DNA of 64,000 nt from NCBI GenBank assembly GCA_039815825.1, contig JBCBYO010000009.1:1-64000 (forward strand), read 5' to 3'. Position numbers and translations under genes: made by a program. Of the stretch, positions 35,927 through 44,678 are shown piece after piece. Position 1 is the first letter of the stretch; each line of letters starts with the position of its first letter. The notes beneath the pieces were generated by a model that was not told the DNA's origin, did not search any database, and saw only the letters and a list, made by a program, of their open reading frames with translations. The DNA comes from JBCBDX01 sp039815825 (GTDB taxonomy: Bacteria; Pseudomonadota; Alphaproteobacteria; Rhizobiales; Rhizobiaceae).

Positions 35927-37090
35927 TCAACGACCGCCTATAACGCCGATGTAATCGGAAACCCAACGGTAGTAGGGAACACACTCATCTTGGCTTTCGC
36001 AGCGTGTTACCGGCGTTGTCCAAAAGCGCACCTGTTCAAAATTGTCGAAGCCATTGGCAGTACACCCTTCGGCAGTTTGCATGCCGCGCCCGTCAGTACA
36101 CGCCGCGGGCACTGCTGGGTTGGCACCGAACCAAACAGAAAGATCCGACATCAAATTGGATGAAAGTGTATGCTCCATCCACAAATAGGCGCAGTTTGGG
36201 TTTTCACTATCGACATGCATCATCGTGGTATCAGCCCAACCTGTGACGCCCTCTTCTGGAAATACCGATGCAATTGGAGCACCGTCACCTTGAAGAAGAT
36301 TGCGTTGGAACGGCCATGAACCGGATGCTGCCATACCTTCGTTTTTGAAGTCATCAATCTGGATGAATGCATCATGCCAGTAGCGGCTAACCAGCGTGCG
36401 TTGGACCCGCAACAGATCAAGGGCAGCGTCATATTGCTCCTGATTCAGCTCATAGGGTGATGTGATGCCAAGTTCAGGCTGATGGGTCATCAGGTATAGA
36501 GCGGCATCCGCGATATGGATCGGGCCGTCATAGGCTTGCACTCGTCCTTTATTGCTGTCGCCATCTGGCAATGTCGTTTCAGCGAAAACGACGTTCCATG
36601 ATGTCGGTGGCGTGTCGCCAAATACTTCGGTGTTGTACATGAGGATGTTGGGGCCCCACATATATGGGGTCCCATAGTGGCTGCCATCAACAAAGTGCCA
36701 TGGCGCTTCCTTCAATCGGTCGTCAATCGTGTCCCAACTGGGAATGAGATCAGGATTGATCGGCTGAACGCGATTGCCAGCAACCATACGCAGAGATGCA
36801 TCGCCGGAGGCTGTGACCAGATCGAAGCCGCCTTCATTCATCAGCGCTACCATCTCGTCCGAGGTGTTCGCAGTTTTAACCTGCACCATGCAGCCAGTGG
36901 CTTCTTCGAAACCAGTTACCCAGTCAAAGGCTTCGACGGTTTCGCCGCGCTCAATGTAGCCTGGCCAGGCAACGATATTCAGCTCGCCTTCCCCTTCGCC
37001 CAACTCGGTGATCATTCCAGCGGCAACAGACTGTGAGACCATTGATAGAACTAGGCCAAGTGCGGTGGCGGTCTTCAACACGTGCGTCAT
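35927..37090 (-). CDS. ydcS: Polyamine-binding periplasmic protein (PotD/YdcS-like)
   Basis: A 387-residue periplasmic binding protein with a signal peptide (hydrophobic about residues 8-24). The mature body has the family opening ELNIVAWPGYIERG and the ligand-cleft segments FDLVTASGDASLRM and YGTPYMWGPNILMYN. Several cysteines near the C-terminus could form disulfides. The ATG at 37090 is preceded at eight bases by GAGG, which decides it over upstream in-frame ATGs. In E. coli YdcS also has a polyhydroxybutyrate-synthase activity; whether that holds here is unknown. Confidence 0.87.
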   Translation of the reverse strand: MTHVLKTATALGLVLSMVSQSVAAGMITELGEGEGELNIVAWPGYIERGETVEAFDWVTGFEEATGCMVQVKTANTSDEMVALMNEGGFDLVTASGDASLRMVAGNRVQPINPDLIPSWDTIDDRLKEAPWHFVDGSHYGTPYMWGPNILMYNTEVFGDTPPTSWNVVFAETTLPDGDSNKGRVQAYDGPIHIADAALYLMTHQPELGITSPYELNQEQYDAALDLLRVQRTLVSRYWHDAFIQIDDFKNEGMAASGSWPFQRNLLQGDGAPIASVFPEEGVTGWADTTMMHVDSENPNCAYLWMEHTLSSNLMSDLSVWFGANPAVPAACTDGRGMQTAEGCTANGFDNFEQVRFWTTPVTRCESQDECVPYYRWVSDYIGVIGGR

Positions 37091-37193
37091 TCTCATATCC
37101 TCATTGCTATGATGCTGGGAAAACACACTCGATCAGATATTTGACCAAGGCAAATTCAATATTTAGAAATATGATATCGGAAAAATTGATAAA

Positions 37194-38102
37194 TTAACGC
37201 AAGCGTTGGGTGTGGTAGCTTTGCGCAACTTGAAGAAACGCCTGCGTTGCTTCCGGAACGGCCGCGCCTCGCCTCCAGACCAATCCTACTCGAACAACTG
37301 GCAACCTGCCTGAAACATCACGACTTTCGATCCGTTCACCATCGAGCGACCAAGGCCGATAGATAAGGTCGGGCAGCAAGGCGACCCCTGCGCCACTGGC
37401 AACCAGCGAACGAACAGCTTCCACCGATTTCGTGCGAAATGCGATCCGTGGACTGTCCGGAAAACTAGAAACCAAACGCATCACCTCCCCCTGCATCTCA
37501 TCGACTTCCAAGACAATCTGCGGTTCGCCACTGAGATCTTCGACGCCGATACTTTCCTGAGCGCTCAATGGATGCCCAAGCGGTAACCAGAGTCGAAACG
37601 GGGAGATTGTCAAAATCTCCGAATGCAGGGCCTGGGCGTTGATTTGATCGGAAACGATCATGACTGCGACATCCAATTCACCGCCAATCAAGAGGTGTTC
37701 AAGGTATTCGCCGGTATCTTCCATGGCGCTCACTTGGACCCGTGGCTGCGCTCGGCGAAATCGAGAGAGAATATCTGACAGCACATACCCTGCAGTCAAA
37801 GACGTGATACCAATATTGAGCGAGGCACCCGAAAGTTCGGCCTCGTCGGCCAGCTTCATTTCAGCATTTGAAACTTCTGCCAAGATGGCTTTGGCATGAC
37901 GAAGAAAAATGTAGCCGTCATGGGTCATCTCAACACCGCGGCGACGCCGGTCGAACAGCCGCACGCCCAGATGTGCCTCCAGCTCTTTGATCGACTCGGT
38001 TACTGCCGATTGCGAAATAGCCAGGCTGGTCGCAGCTCGACTAATGGATCCCATTTCAGCAACACTTACGAAATATCGAGCCTGTTTAAAAGTGAAAGAC
38101 AT
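37194..38102 (-). CDS. LysR-family transcriptional regulator, upstream of putrescine operon
   Basis: A 302-residue LysR protein: winged HTH in residues 1-60 (SISRAATSLAISQSAVTESI), then a two-lobe effector domain from about residue 90. It lies 103 bases upstream of the binding-protein gene on the same strand, so it could be the first gene of the transcript or be transcribed separately. Control of putrescine uptake and breakdown is inferred from position. The effector may be putrescine or GABA. Confidence 0.85.
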   Translation of the reverse strand: MSFTFKQARYFVSVAEMGSISRAATSLAISQSAVTESIKELEAHLGVRLFDRRRRGVEMTHDGYIFLRHAKAILAEVSNAEMKLADEAELSGASLNIGITSLTAGYVLSDILSRFRRAQPRVQVSAMEDTGEYLEHLLIGGELDVAVMIVSDQINAQALHSEILTISPFRLWLPLGHPLSAQESIGVEDLSGEPQIVLEVDEMQGEVMRLVSSFPDSPRIAFRTKSVEAVRSLVASGAGVALLPDLIYRPWSLDGERIESRDVSGRLPVVRVGLVWRRGAAVPEATQAFLQVAQSYHTQRLR

Positions 38103-38196
38103 ACCTGACTTTCTACCTCACAAGTTCGATTGAGAACAGCTCGAAGGAAACCTCGTTATCCTAGCCAAACTCCTGTCCTGGTTGAATTTTCAGAGG

Positions 38197-38223
38197 TCCG
38201 CTTTGTCCGCATGGCCGACATTG
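38197..38223 (-). repeat. Dispersed intergenic repeat, companion arm, copy 3
   Basis: The plus strand reads TCCGCTTTGTCCGCATGGCC then GACATTG, matching the reverse complement of the right half of the unit at 54519-54582. Confidence 0.6.
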
Positions 38224-38534
38224 CCACGCAGCTGCAACGAATGACCACTCCCCGCCCAACCCAGACACAAAAACTCACCAACCACCCCATTCACCTCCCC
38301 TATGCTCGTCGCACCAATCTTCGTCACAACATCCCTTACGCAGGATGGAAGGTTGGTAGCGGAGCGGTCAGGCCTTTGGAGAGTTGCGTTCAAAGGGTCG
38401 GCTTATGCGGAAAGAGCAAGGCGCGGTGAGCAACGCTGCGGGCTCCTTTCGCCATGGGGCGTTTCATCGCCTTAGTGAAGAGCGGCGTGGTGGACGGTCT
38501 GCCGATGATGTCCAACCCGTTTGCAAAAATCTCC

Positions 38535-38599
38535 GTGCGGGACCCCGGAGGTCCAGCAGACATGGACATGGCCATACCGGCATTGCCGGGGTCCTGCAC
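38535..38599. repeat. Imperfect inverted repeat
   Basis: GTGCGGGACCCCGG (38535-38548) pairs with CCGGGGTCCTGCAC (38586-38599), 13 of 14 positions, with a 37-base loop. No T-run follows on either strand, so it is not a standard terminator. It may be a palindromic intergenic element. Confidence 0.55.
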
Positions 38600-38782
38600 T
38601 TTGTGTCGTTCTTAGTGGTCCAAAAGCTTGCGCTTTGCGGCGCTCAACGTGCGCTTTTGGATATTTTGATCGCACGTAGACCGAGCGACCAGCGAGGGAT
38701 GCGCAAGATCAAAAGAGAAGAAAAAACCCAATATCCGGATCGTGAAAACGGGGCGCGGAGACGATAACGCTTGCCATCCCCC

Positions 38783-39670
38783 TTACGCAAATACGCCCAT
38801 CACATGGTCTGCCACGGCTTGCGTGCATTTGCCGTGATTTTCCTTGGTGCGCATGCGGATTTGATATTTGCCAAGGGGCGGAAGGCCGTGCTCTTCGCCC
38901 AGGGCGACAAGCGGCTCTTCCAAAAACCCTTTTGGAAATGGGGCGACAGCCAAGTCTGCCATGATGGCCGCGCGCTGCGCCATGGTGTGGGATGTCTTGT
39001 AGGCAGTCCGATAGCTCCGGCCTTCGCTGATCAGCACATCGGTGGCCTGACGGCACCAGGCGCATGTGTCTTCCCACATGGAAACGGGCAGCGGATCGCG
39101 CATATGGGCCGAGCCGCCTTTGACGCCGGCCCAGACCAAATCCTCCTCAAGGAGGACCGTCGCGCCCGGGTCCGGCGCTTCGCTCTGCGCGGTATAAACC
39201 ATCACGTCGAGCTCACCGCGATCAAAGCGTTTGACCAGATGTTCGGAGGATTCGACAACCACATTGACGCGGATATTGGGGTGGGTATCCGCAAAGCGTT
39301 TCAAGACTTCAGGCATGATGCGCTGGCCGTAATCATCGGGCGCACCGAGCGTCACGATGCCGGCCATATCAGGCACGATAAACCGGGCCATCATTTCATT
39401 GGAAAGCGCGAGCATGCGCCGTGCATAGGTGAGCAGAATTTCACCATCAGGCGTCAACGAAACAGAACGGGAGTCGCGCTCAAAAACGGAACGCTGCAAA
39501 ATGTCCTCAAGCTTTTTAACCTGCATGGAAACAGCCGACGGCGTTCTGAAAACGCGCTCAGCGGCTTTCGAAAAACTCTTGGTCTCCGCAATGGCTACAA
39601 ATGTACGCAGAAGATCAAGATCGACGGCATGGCCGTTGGCGTTTTGGAAGGTGCTGTTTGGCGCGTTCAT
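38783..39670 (-). CDS. LysR-family transcriptional regulator
   Basis: A 295-residue LysR protein with a short N-terminal extension (about 14 residues) before the winged HTH (FSKAAERVFRTPSAVSMQVK). The effector domain starts near residue 100. It is divergent from the DUF1127-like gene, and the 104-base space between them holds the dyad TCAAA-N8-TTTGA, a plausible LysR site. Target genes are not otherwise evident. Confidence 0.83.
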   Translation of the reverse strand: MNAPNSTFQNANGHAVDLDLLRTFVAIAETKSFSKAAERVFRTPSAVSMQVKKLEDILQRSVFERDSRSVSLTPDGEILLTYARRMLALSNEMMARFIVPDMAGIVTLGAPDDYGQRIMPEVLKRFADTHPNIRVNVVVESSEHLVKRFDRGELDVMVYTAQSEAPDPGATVLLEEDLVWAGVKGGSAHMRDPLPVSMWEDTCAWCRQATDVLISEGRSYRTAYKTSHTMAQRAAIMADLAVAPFPKGFLEEPLVALGEEHGLPPLGKYQIRMRTKENHGKCTQAVADHVMGVFA

Positions 39671-39701
39671 GAGCTATCTTTCATTTTTTCTGAACAATTC
39701 G

Positions 39702-39719
39702 TCAAATCTATTCGTTTGA
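39702..39719. promoter_or_regulatory. Possible LysR-type operator
   Basis: TCAAA and TTTGA arms eight bases apart, between the divergent LysR and DUF1127-like genes, fitting the T-N11-A style of LysR sites. Seen in sequence; function inferred. Confidence 0.4.
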
Positions 39720-39774
39720 TTGAAGCATGAGTTTCATCGATTGTCCACCCATCGACATCGAAAGGAGAACACCG

Positions 39775-40071
39775 ATGGCACATCTTGATTATTCGCAGCG
39801 GTTTGAAGAAGGCCGCATATCTGCACTGATTTCCGCGCTGGGTCGGTTGTCACATGATTGGTGGCAGGCACGCGCTGCCCGTCAAGCGTCGCTGGCGCAA
39901 CAGTGGGAGGATCGCCAAGCGTTCAACACATTACTCGGCAAAGAAGATTGGGTTTTGGACGATATGGGCGTGCACCGTGGTGATGTTGAATATTTGGCCA
40001 ACCAGCCGCTTCACATCAATGCAGCCATTGAGCTTGAGAAAATCCGGGCTCATTCCATGCAAGGTCGGTGA
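39775..40071 (+). CDS. DUF1127-like small protein
   Basis: A 98-residue protein. Its C-terminal half, LGKEDWVLDDMGVHRGDVEY, has the L-x-D-[IM]-G-[IV]-x-R-x-[DE] pattern of DUF1127 (YjiS-like) proteins, after a basic amphipathic helix. DUF1127 proteins of other alphaproteobacteria have been linked to RNA binding and to phosphate and carbon metabolism. The start is the ATG with GGAGA six bases upstream; the longer frame from 39727 has no such site. Divergent from a LysR gene. Confidence 0.75.
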   Translation: MAHLDYSQRFEEGRISALISALGRLSHDWWQARAARQASLAQQWEDRQAFNTLLGKEDWVLDDMGVHRGDVEYLANQPLHINAAIELEKIRAHSMQGR

Positions 40072-40081
40072 TTTTGACCCG

Positions 40082-40963
40082 TCAAGCCAACCAAATTACG
40101 CGATATAGATCGTGCCGCCGGTCGGCCAAATTCCTGACCGAACCCCGGCGGCGCGCATTGTCCAACGCCAGCATATCGAGATCGGCGAAGATCATTTGCT
40201 CGATTTGCGGCTCGGCCTGCGCAGCGATGCCGTCGCGCGCAAACCCATGGTCGTTGGGTGTGAGTATAGCGCTTTGCGCATAAGCCATTTCCAGATTGGC
40301 GACATTGCCGATGTTGCCGACAAATCCGGATGTTACGACATAAAGCTGGTTTTCGATCGTGCGCGCATGGCTGCAGTAGGTCACACGCAAATGACCCGCG
40401 CGCGTGTCCGTCATGTAGGGGACAAACAATATGCCGACAGCCGACTGGTCGACGAGACGCCTTGTAAGCTCGGGAAACTCACTGTCATAGCAGATCAGCA
40501 CGCCAATCGACCCACAATCGGATTCAATGGGTGCGATGTCGGTACCGCCAGAAAAGCCCCAGACCGCATGTTCATCAAGCGTCGGGTGAATTTTGGCGAT
40601 GGCATCCAATTTACCATCCCGGTGCGCAAAGAAGCTAACATTTTGGATTTTGCCGTCTGGTGTCCGTGTCGCGTGCGAACCACCCACGATGTTTACACCA
40701 TGTTTGCTGGCTGATTTTGATAGCCATTCTTTCCAGGTTTCTGTGTGACCTGTCAGTACCTCCATGGCGGCGTCGGCCGGCACCATTTCAGATTCACACG
40801 CCAACAGCGGTAAAGTCACATGTTCAGGGAAACAGACAAAGTCCGCCTCATATTCGGCAGCAACACGTACGTAATGATCAAGCCGGTCAAAGTAAGCTGA
40901 AATCGAAGAGGGTGCTTCCAATGCTAACTGAACTGATGCCACGCGGATCTTCGGCTTTTCCAT
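40082..40963 (-). CDS. Carbon-nitrogen hydrolase (nitrilase superfamily)
   Basis: A 293-residue nitrilase-fold hydrolase with the Glu-Lys-Cys triad in view: E47 in CFPEH, the Lys in AKIHPTLDE, and the Cys in VLICYDSEFPE. Such enzymes cleave nitriles, amides or carbamoyl groups; the branch cannot be fixed from this sequence. An AAGGA site six bases before the ATG decides the start over an upstream GTG. It stands alone, following the terminator of the BMP gene on the same strand. Confidence 0.85.
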   Translation of the reverse strand: MEKPKIRVASVQLALEAPSSISAYFDRLDHYVRVAAEYEADFVCFPEHVTLPLLACESEMVPADAAMEVLTGHTETWKEWLSKSASKHGVNIVGGSHATRTPDGKIQNVSFFAHRDGKLDAIAKIHPTLDEHAVWGFSGGTDIAPIESDCGSIGVLICYDSEFPELTRRLVDQSAVGILFVPYMTDTRAGHLRVTYCSHARTIENQLYVVTSGFVGNIGNVANLEMAYAQSAILTPNDHGFARDGIAAQAEPQIEQMIFADLDMLALDNARRRGSVRNLADRRHDLYRVIWLA

Positions 40964-40988
40964 CACTTATCCTTCCAACCGACTGGCA

Positions 40989-41019
40989 TAAAAAAAGCTG
41001 CCGGCAAGCACCGGCAGCT
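40989..41019 (-). terminator. Rho-independent terminator of the BMP-family gene
   Basis: Nine-base-pair stem AGCTGCCGG / CCGGCAGCT with a six-base loop, followed on the minus strand by a run of seven to eight T. It starts 28 bases after the stop of the BMP-family gene. A clear intrinsic terminator. Confidence 0.9.
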
Positions 41020-41047
41020 GATTATAATAAAGCGATATAGCGACCGA

Positions 41048-42037
41048 TTAGTAAGGGCAGTTATTGTCGCTCATATAGTCGTGAACAACGATTTCGCCGG
41101 AAATGATCTTCGCACGCGCGTCTTCTACGGCTGCGAGCATCTCTTCAGAGACCAGATCTTTGTTATTATCATCGAGCGCAATATCGACGCCGCCTTCAGC
41201 CACGCCCAGAACGTTAAATCCGAAAGCGAAGTCGCCATCGGCCATACCATCTTTCATTGCATTGAAGACAGCAACGTCAACACGCTTGAGCATGGATGTC
41301 AAAACAGAACCAGGCTGTAGGCCGTTCTGGTTGGAATCCACACCAATTGACAATTTGCCCGCATCGGCAGCAGCTTGAAGGACGCCGACGCCTGTTCCGC
41401 CAGCAGCCGCAAACACAACGTCAGCGCCCTGCGCGATTTGTGCGTTCGTGATCTCGCCGCCCTTGACAGGATCGTTCCAAGCAGCGGGCGTGTCGCCAGT
41501 GAAGTTTTCGATGAATGTCGCATCCGGATTGGTTGCCACTACGCCGCCTTTATAGCCGCATGAGAAGCGCGAGATTAGCGGAATAGACATGCCGCCCACG
41601 AAACCAACCGTGCCGGTTTCAGATGCTTTGGCAGCCATAATACCAACAAGGTAAGAGCCTTCTTGTTCCTTGAAAACAACGGAGCGGACGTTTGGCTGCT
41701 CAACGACCATGTCGATGATCACGAACTCAGTTTCAGGAAACTCCTGAGCAACTGTGTCGACTGCCTGTGCGGCGGAGAAGCCAGCAATAATGACGGGTGA
41801 ATGACCGCGCTCGGCAAAACGACGCAGCGCTTGCTCACGTTGGGCTTCGTTTTGGATCTCGAACTCGACATAATCGACGCCGGTTTCTTCTTTGAACATC
41901 TCAGCGCCGTTAAAGGCAGCTTCGTTGAAAGACTTATCGAACTTACCGCCCAGGTCATACACGATGGCCGGCGTTTCGGCGTGTGCGGTTACGGTCATTG
42001 CAGTGGCGGCCAAAAGGCCAAGAGCAAAGCGCTTCAT
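41048..42037 (-). CDS. BMP-family (PnrA-like) ABC transporter binding protein
   Basis: A 329-residue periplasmic or lipid-free binding protein with signal peptide (residues 1-20, cleavage after AHA). The opening IVYDLGGKFDKSFNEAAFNG and FVGGMSIPLISRFSCGYKGG are those of the BMP family, which binds purine nucleosides. No cognate ATPase or permease gene lies next to it, unlike most such loci; they may be elsewhere. It has its own terminator, so it forms a single-gene unit. Confidence 0.87.
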   Translation of the reverse strand: MKRFALGLLAATAMTVTAHAETPAIVYDLGGKFDKSFNEAAFNGAEMFKEETGVDYVEFEIQNEAQREQALRRFAERGHSPVIIAGFSAAQAVDTVAQEFPETEFVIIDMVVEQPNVRSVVFKEQEGSYLVGIMAAKASETGTVGFVGGMSIPLISRFSCGYKGGVVATNPDATFIENFTGDTPAAWNDPVKGGEITNAQIAQGADVVFAAAGGTGVGVLQAAADAGKLSIGVDSNQNGLQPGSVLTSMLKRVDVAVFNAMKDGMADGDFAFGFNVLGVAEGGVDIALDDNNKDLVSEEMLAAVEDARAKIISGEIVVHDYMSDNNCPY

Positions 42038-42181
42038 GCTTATTTCCCTGTCTGTGTTACCATTTCGTAGCTGCGCAACGGTGCCCAGCTCAAGCGGGAG
42101 ACCCGCTTTGGCCAGACACTTGCACGGTAAAAGACGAAATGCGAGCCTAAAGTTGTAGCACGCCGAACAGCGATTTTGCGC

Positions 42182-42850
42182 TTAGCTCACGGCACTTTGC
42201 GCCTGCGGGATCGGACAGGAAACACCGGTCCCTTGTAAACCACAATAGCCACCAGGGTTCTTAGACAAATACTGCTGATGATAGTCCTCAGCAAAGTAAT
42301 AAGTGTCCAATGGCATGATTTCGGTTGTTACTGATCCGCGGCCCGACGCGCGAAGCGCATTGGCATATTCATCGCGAACCATCTTCACCATTGCGAGTTG
42401 TTCGTCGGAAGTGGTGTAGATGGCGGATCGATAAACAGTACCAACGTCGTTTCCTTGGCGCATGCCTTGAGTTGGGTCGTGTTCCTCAAAAAATATGCGC
42501 AGTAGTTCACCCAGTGTCACCCGTGCCGGATCATAAACGACCATGACAGTTTCAGCATGGCCGGTCAGGCCTGTGCATGTTTCCTGATAGGTCGGGTTCT
42601 TCGTAAATCCACCCGCGTAACCAACCGACGTGACGTGGACGCCTGGGGTTTGCCAGAAGAGCCTTTCAGCCCCCCAGAAACAGCCCATACCAAAATAGAT
42701 CGTTTCATAGCCCTCAGGGTAAGGCCCCCGTATAGCTTCACCAGTAACATGGTGGTGAGACGCTATTTCCAGCGCCTCATCGCGACCCGGCAGAGCTTTT
42801 TCAGCGCTCACCATATTAGTTTTGTCAGAAAACATCTTGGTCAAAAACAT
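42182..42850 (-). CDS. msrA: Peptide methionine sulfoxide reductase MsrA
   Basis: MsrA reduces S-methionine sulfoxide in proteins. The 222-residue product has catalytic C57 in GCFWG (56-60), the DPTQ(G) segment, and the C-terminal Gly-Tyr-Cys and Cys resolving region (GGYCGLQGTGVSCP). The N-terminal 45 residues are a normal extension for the longer MsrA type. GGAGAAG six bases before the ATG supports the start. No msrB gene is adjacent. Confidence 0.94.
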   Translation of the reverse strand: MFLTKMFSDKTNMVSAEKALPGRDEALEIASHHHVTGEAIRGPYPEGYETIYFGMGCFWGAERLFWQTPGVHVTSVGYAGGFTKNPTYQETCTGLTGHAETVMVVYDPARVTLGELLRIFFEEHDPTQGMRQGNDVGTVYRSAIYTTSDEQLAMVKMVRDEYANALRASGRGSVTTEIMPLDTYYFAEDYHQQYLSKNPGGYCGLQGTGVSCPIPQAQSAVS

Positions 42851-42877
42851 AAGCTTCTCCGGTCTAGTTACATGACA

Positions 42878-43198
42878 TCACGACACGATGAACCTGCCGC
42901 GACGACGTTTTGGGCGATAACCAAGCGCGTAGATTAACGCAGCAAGGGTTCCCGTTACCAGGAAAGTGGGTAATTCCAGCACGGTAACAAGCAGGGGATC
43001 GTTCAACATAGGGTGAAAATTGTTGAACGTCACCCCAAGCGCCTCGGCAAGATCTGGCGCAAAAAGGCCAAGTGTTTGACCAAATGGTGTGAATACGAGC
43101 TCAGACGCGCCAACTGAACGCGCAGAATCAACAACGGCAAAGACGCAGGCCAAGGCGAACACCAGTGTAGCCAGTAACCTGAAAGTAAAACGGATCAT
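42878..43198 (-). CDS. Small membrane protein of unknown function
   Basis: A 106-residue protein with two hydrophobic helices (about residues 6-24 and 75-95) and a basic C-terminus (RPKRRRGRF). Between them is a loop containing FTPFGQTLGLFAPDLAEALG. The ATG at 43198 gives a sensible membrane start; the frame open to 43393 adds a Cys/Pro-rich stretch that looks non-coding. I do not recognise the family. Confidence 0.6.
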   Translation of the reverse strand: MIRFTFRLLATLVFALACVFAVVDSARSVGASELVFTPFGQTLGLFAPDLAEALGVTFNNFHPMLNDPLLVTVLELPTFLVTGTLAALIYALGYRPKRRRGRFIVS

Positions 43199-43363
43199 GT
43201 GCGCCCCCATCGGCGGGCAACCTTTAGCCCGCCAACAACGCGCACACAATGGTTGCGGAAAAAGTTGAACCGAGACAATCGGCTTGATCAGGTGGCAAAC
43301 TACGTTTAACAGCACCGCACCGTTACAGCGTGCCTCATAAGGTTTAAGGGTAACGGTTGGTGT

Positions 43364-43453
43364 GGACAGGTGGCCGAGTGGTTGAAGGCGCACGCCTGGA
43401 ACGCGTGTAGGCGGGAAACCGTCTCCAGGGTTCGAATCCCTGTCTGTCCGCCA
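43364..43453 (+). tRNA. tRNA-Ser (anticodon GGA), with encoded CCA
   Basis: A 90-base gene including CCA. The acceptor GGACAGG pairs with TCTGTCC (one G-T pair); the anticodon arm CACGC-CTGGAAC-GCGTG gives anticodon GGA; a long variable arm typical of serine tRNA follows; the T arm is CAGGG-TTCGAAT-CCCTG. It reads UCC and UCU codons. No integrase gene lies beside it. Confidence 0.95.
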
Positions 43454-43874
43454 CTTTATCTAAAAATCTACAGTAGGCTGATGGGATAGCAATTCCAGAT
43501 CCGGCCCTACCCATGAACTACTTTAAGGCCAGCAATCCAGATGCATAATGATTGTGGACGAGCAAGATCAATCCGTTTCGCTATTTCTAGCGCTCTCGGT
43601 CCGCTCTTCGAGCAATTGCGGCGTTAGGTAAAAAAACCCAAGCAATTCAGCAACAAGTACTGGGCGCAGCGTTTGGGAGAGACGGCCACCCCTTCTGCGT
43701 ACACGAAAATGACTTTTAATCTTACCCGTTTCGGAACTTGACGCGCTCTGTTGTTTATCAATGCCCGATGAACATATGGAATGATTGCTTTGACGGGTGG
43801 ATGGCAACTTCGCGTACAATGCAGGTTGTTGAAGGTTGGCACGGCACGCGTTGATGAAAGCGTGAATTGTATCT
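43454..43874. other. Gene-free 421-bp spacer after tRNA-Ser
   Basis: I see no gene, terminator or repeat that I can support. A frame on the minus strand (43568-44104) runs antisense into the neighbouring real gene and has no protein-like signals. Confidence 0.5.
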
Positions 43875-44678
43875 CTACGGGGACGCTGGCGACCAAAAGA
43901 GTTCGCGCTGCCACAGGGCACTTGGCTCGTCAACGGGTTGATCAAACAGAGTACCTGGACGGTTACCCGCAAGGTCTTCCAGAGCCGGGTCGACGACAAG
44001 CTTATGATCTCTATCGGGCCAAGGCAAAACTGGTGTGAAAAGCCAGTGGGTTTCGGCTTGACCCAAATCAATCCGACCGGGCACCGGGTTGCCATCCGGG
44101 CCAATCACACGAAGCCGGTAAGCCAGCGACAGATGGTCGACAGCGCCATCGAGCAAAACGGTTAGCGGGTCACGGGTCCCAACCTTGGGCGTATGCAGGC
44201 TCCATTTCGAGGGTGATGGCGAAGAAAGATCAGCTTCTGTGGCTTCAAACGTGACGCGGTGGGCTGAGGCCAGCGCGCAGCCGCGCGCATCCAAGGCTGT
44301 CTCCGAAATCTGTAGATGATAGGTTTCGCCAGGCGTAAGCGCTCGCCCCAAAGCCAGGTTCGCTTGCAAACCCGTCTTCACGCGGCCCGGATCAAGTAAG
44401 AGCGTAAGCCTAGTCCGATCTGCGGACCAAAGATCGAACCTGTTGGGTAAAAAAACGCCTTCGACAGGGCGGCCCTCTGCATCCAGCAAGTCAATTGCCG
44501 GTAGGATGTCGCGTTCCCCCATGGTAGTCGAAAAATAGATGTAGAATCGAAGCAGGTTCTCAGGCAGCGCCGTTCCGCTGGGATAGACGTCCGACACGAC
44601 GGTCTGACCGTCTTCGCAGGCCTGCAATGGACCCGCCAACAAAGTTGCGGCGAGTCCGGCTATAAGTAATAGCCGCAT
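43875..44678 (-). CDS. Secreted protein with Ig-like domain features
   Basis: A 267-residue secreted protein, signal peptide residues 1-20 with a Cys directly after (LQACEDG), so it could be a lipoprotein, although the lipobox is imperfect. Two beta-rich halves follow. Phrases such as RFYIYFSTTMGERDI and DHKLVVDPALEDLAGNRPG, with TRDPLTVLLDGAVDH between them, recall bacterial Ig-like (SbsA-type) domains. No catalytic motif. Its ATG overlaps the stop of the preceding gene by one base (TAATG), so it is co-translated with it. Confidence 0.68.
   Translation of the reverse strand: MRLLLIAGLAATLLAGPLQACEDGQTVVSDVYPSGTALPENLLRFYIYFSTTMGERDILPAIDLLDAEGRPVEGVFLPNRFDLWSADRTRLTLLLDPGRVKTGLQANLALGRALTPGETYHLQISETALDARGCALASAHRVTFEATEADLSSPSPSKWSLHTPKVGTRDPLTVLLDGAVDHLSLAYRLRVIGPDGNPVPGRIDLGQAETHWLFTPVLPWPDRDHKLVVDPALEDLAGNRPGTLFDQPVDEPSALWQRELFWSPASP

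Larger units (their letters stand above)
38103..38782. other. Gene-free 680-bp spacer with repeats
   Basis: No recognisable gene. It holds a copy of the dispersed repeat near 38200 and an imperfect inverted repeat at 38535-38599. Small frames such as 38390-38599 (minus) and 38384-38767 (plus) have low-complexity translations without family signals. The segment looks like intergenic debris. Confidence 0.55.

Noticed and set aside
38384..38767. 127-codon plus-strand frame and 69-codon minus-strand frame (38390-38599)
   Set aside because: Low-complexity, Arg/His-rich or Pro/Ser-rich translations with no family signals; the minus frame begins inside the inverted-repeat arm. A tiny gene cannot be fully excluded.
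38771..39730. 319-codon plus-strand frame
   Set aside because: Antisense shadow of a clear LysR gene on the minus strand.
43364..43453. tRNA-Ser as an integration site
   Set aside because: No integrase gene and no repeated copy of the tRNA 3' end were found nearby.
43568..44104. 178-codon minus-strand frame after tRNA-Ser
   Set aside because: Overlaps the real secreted-protein gene in another frame on the same strand and has no protein-like features.
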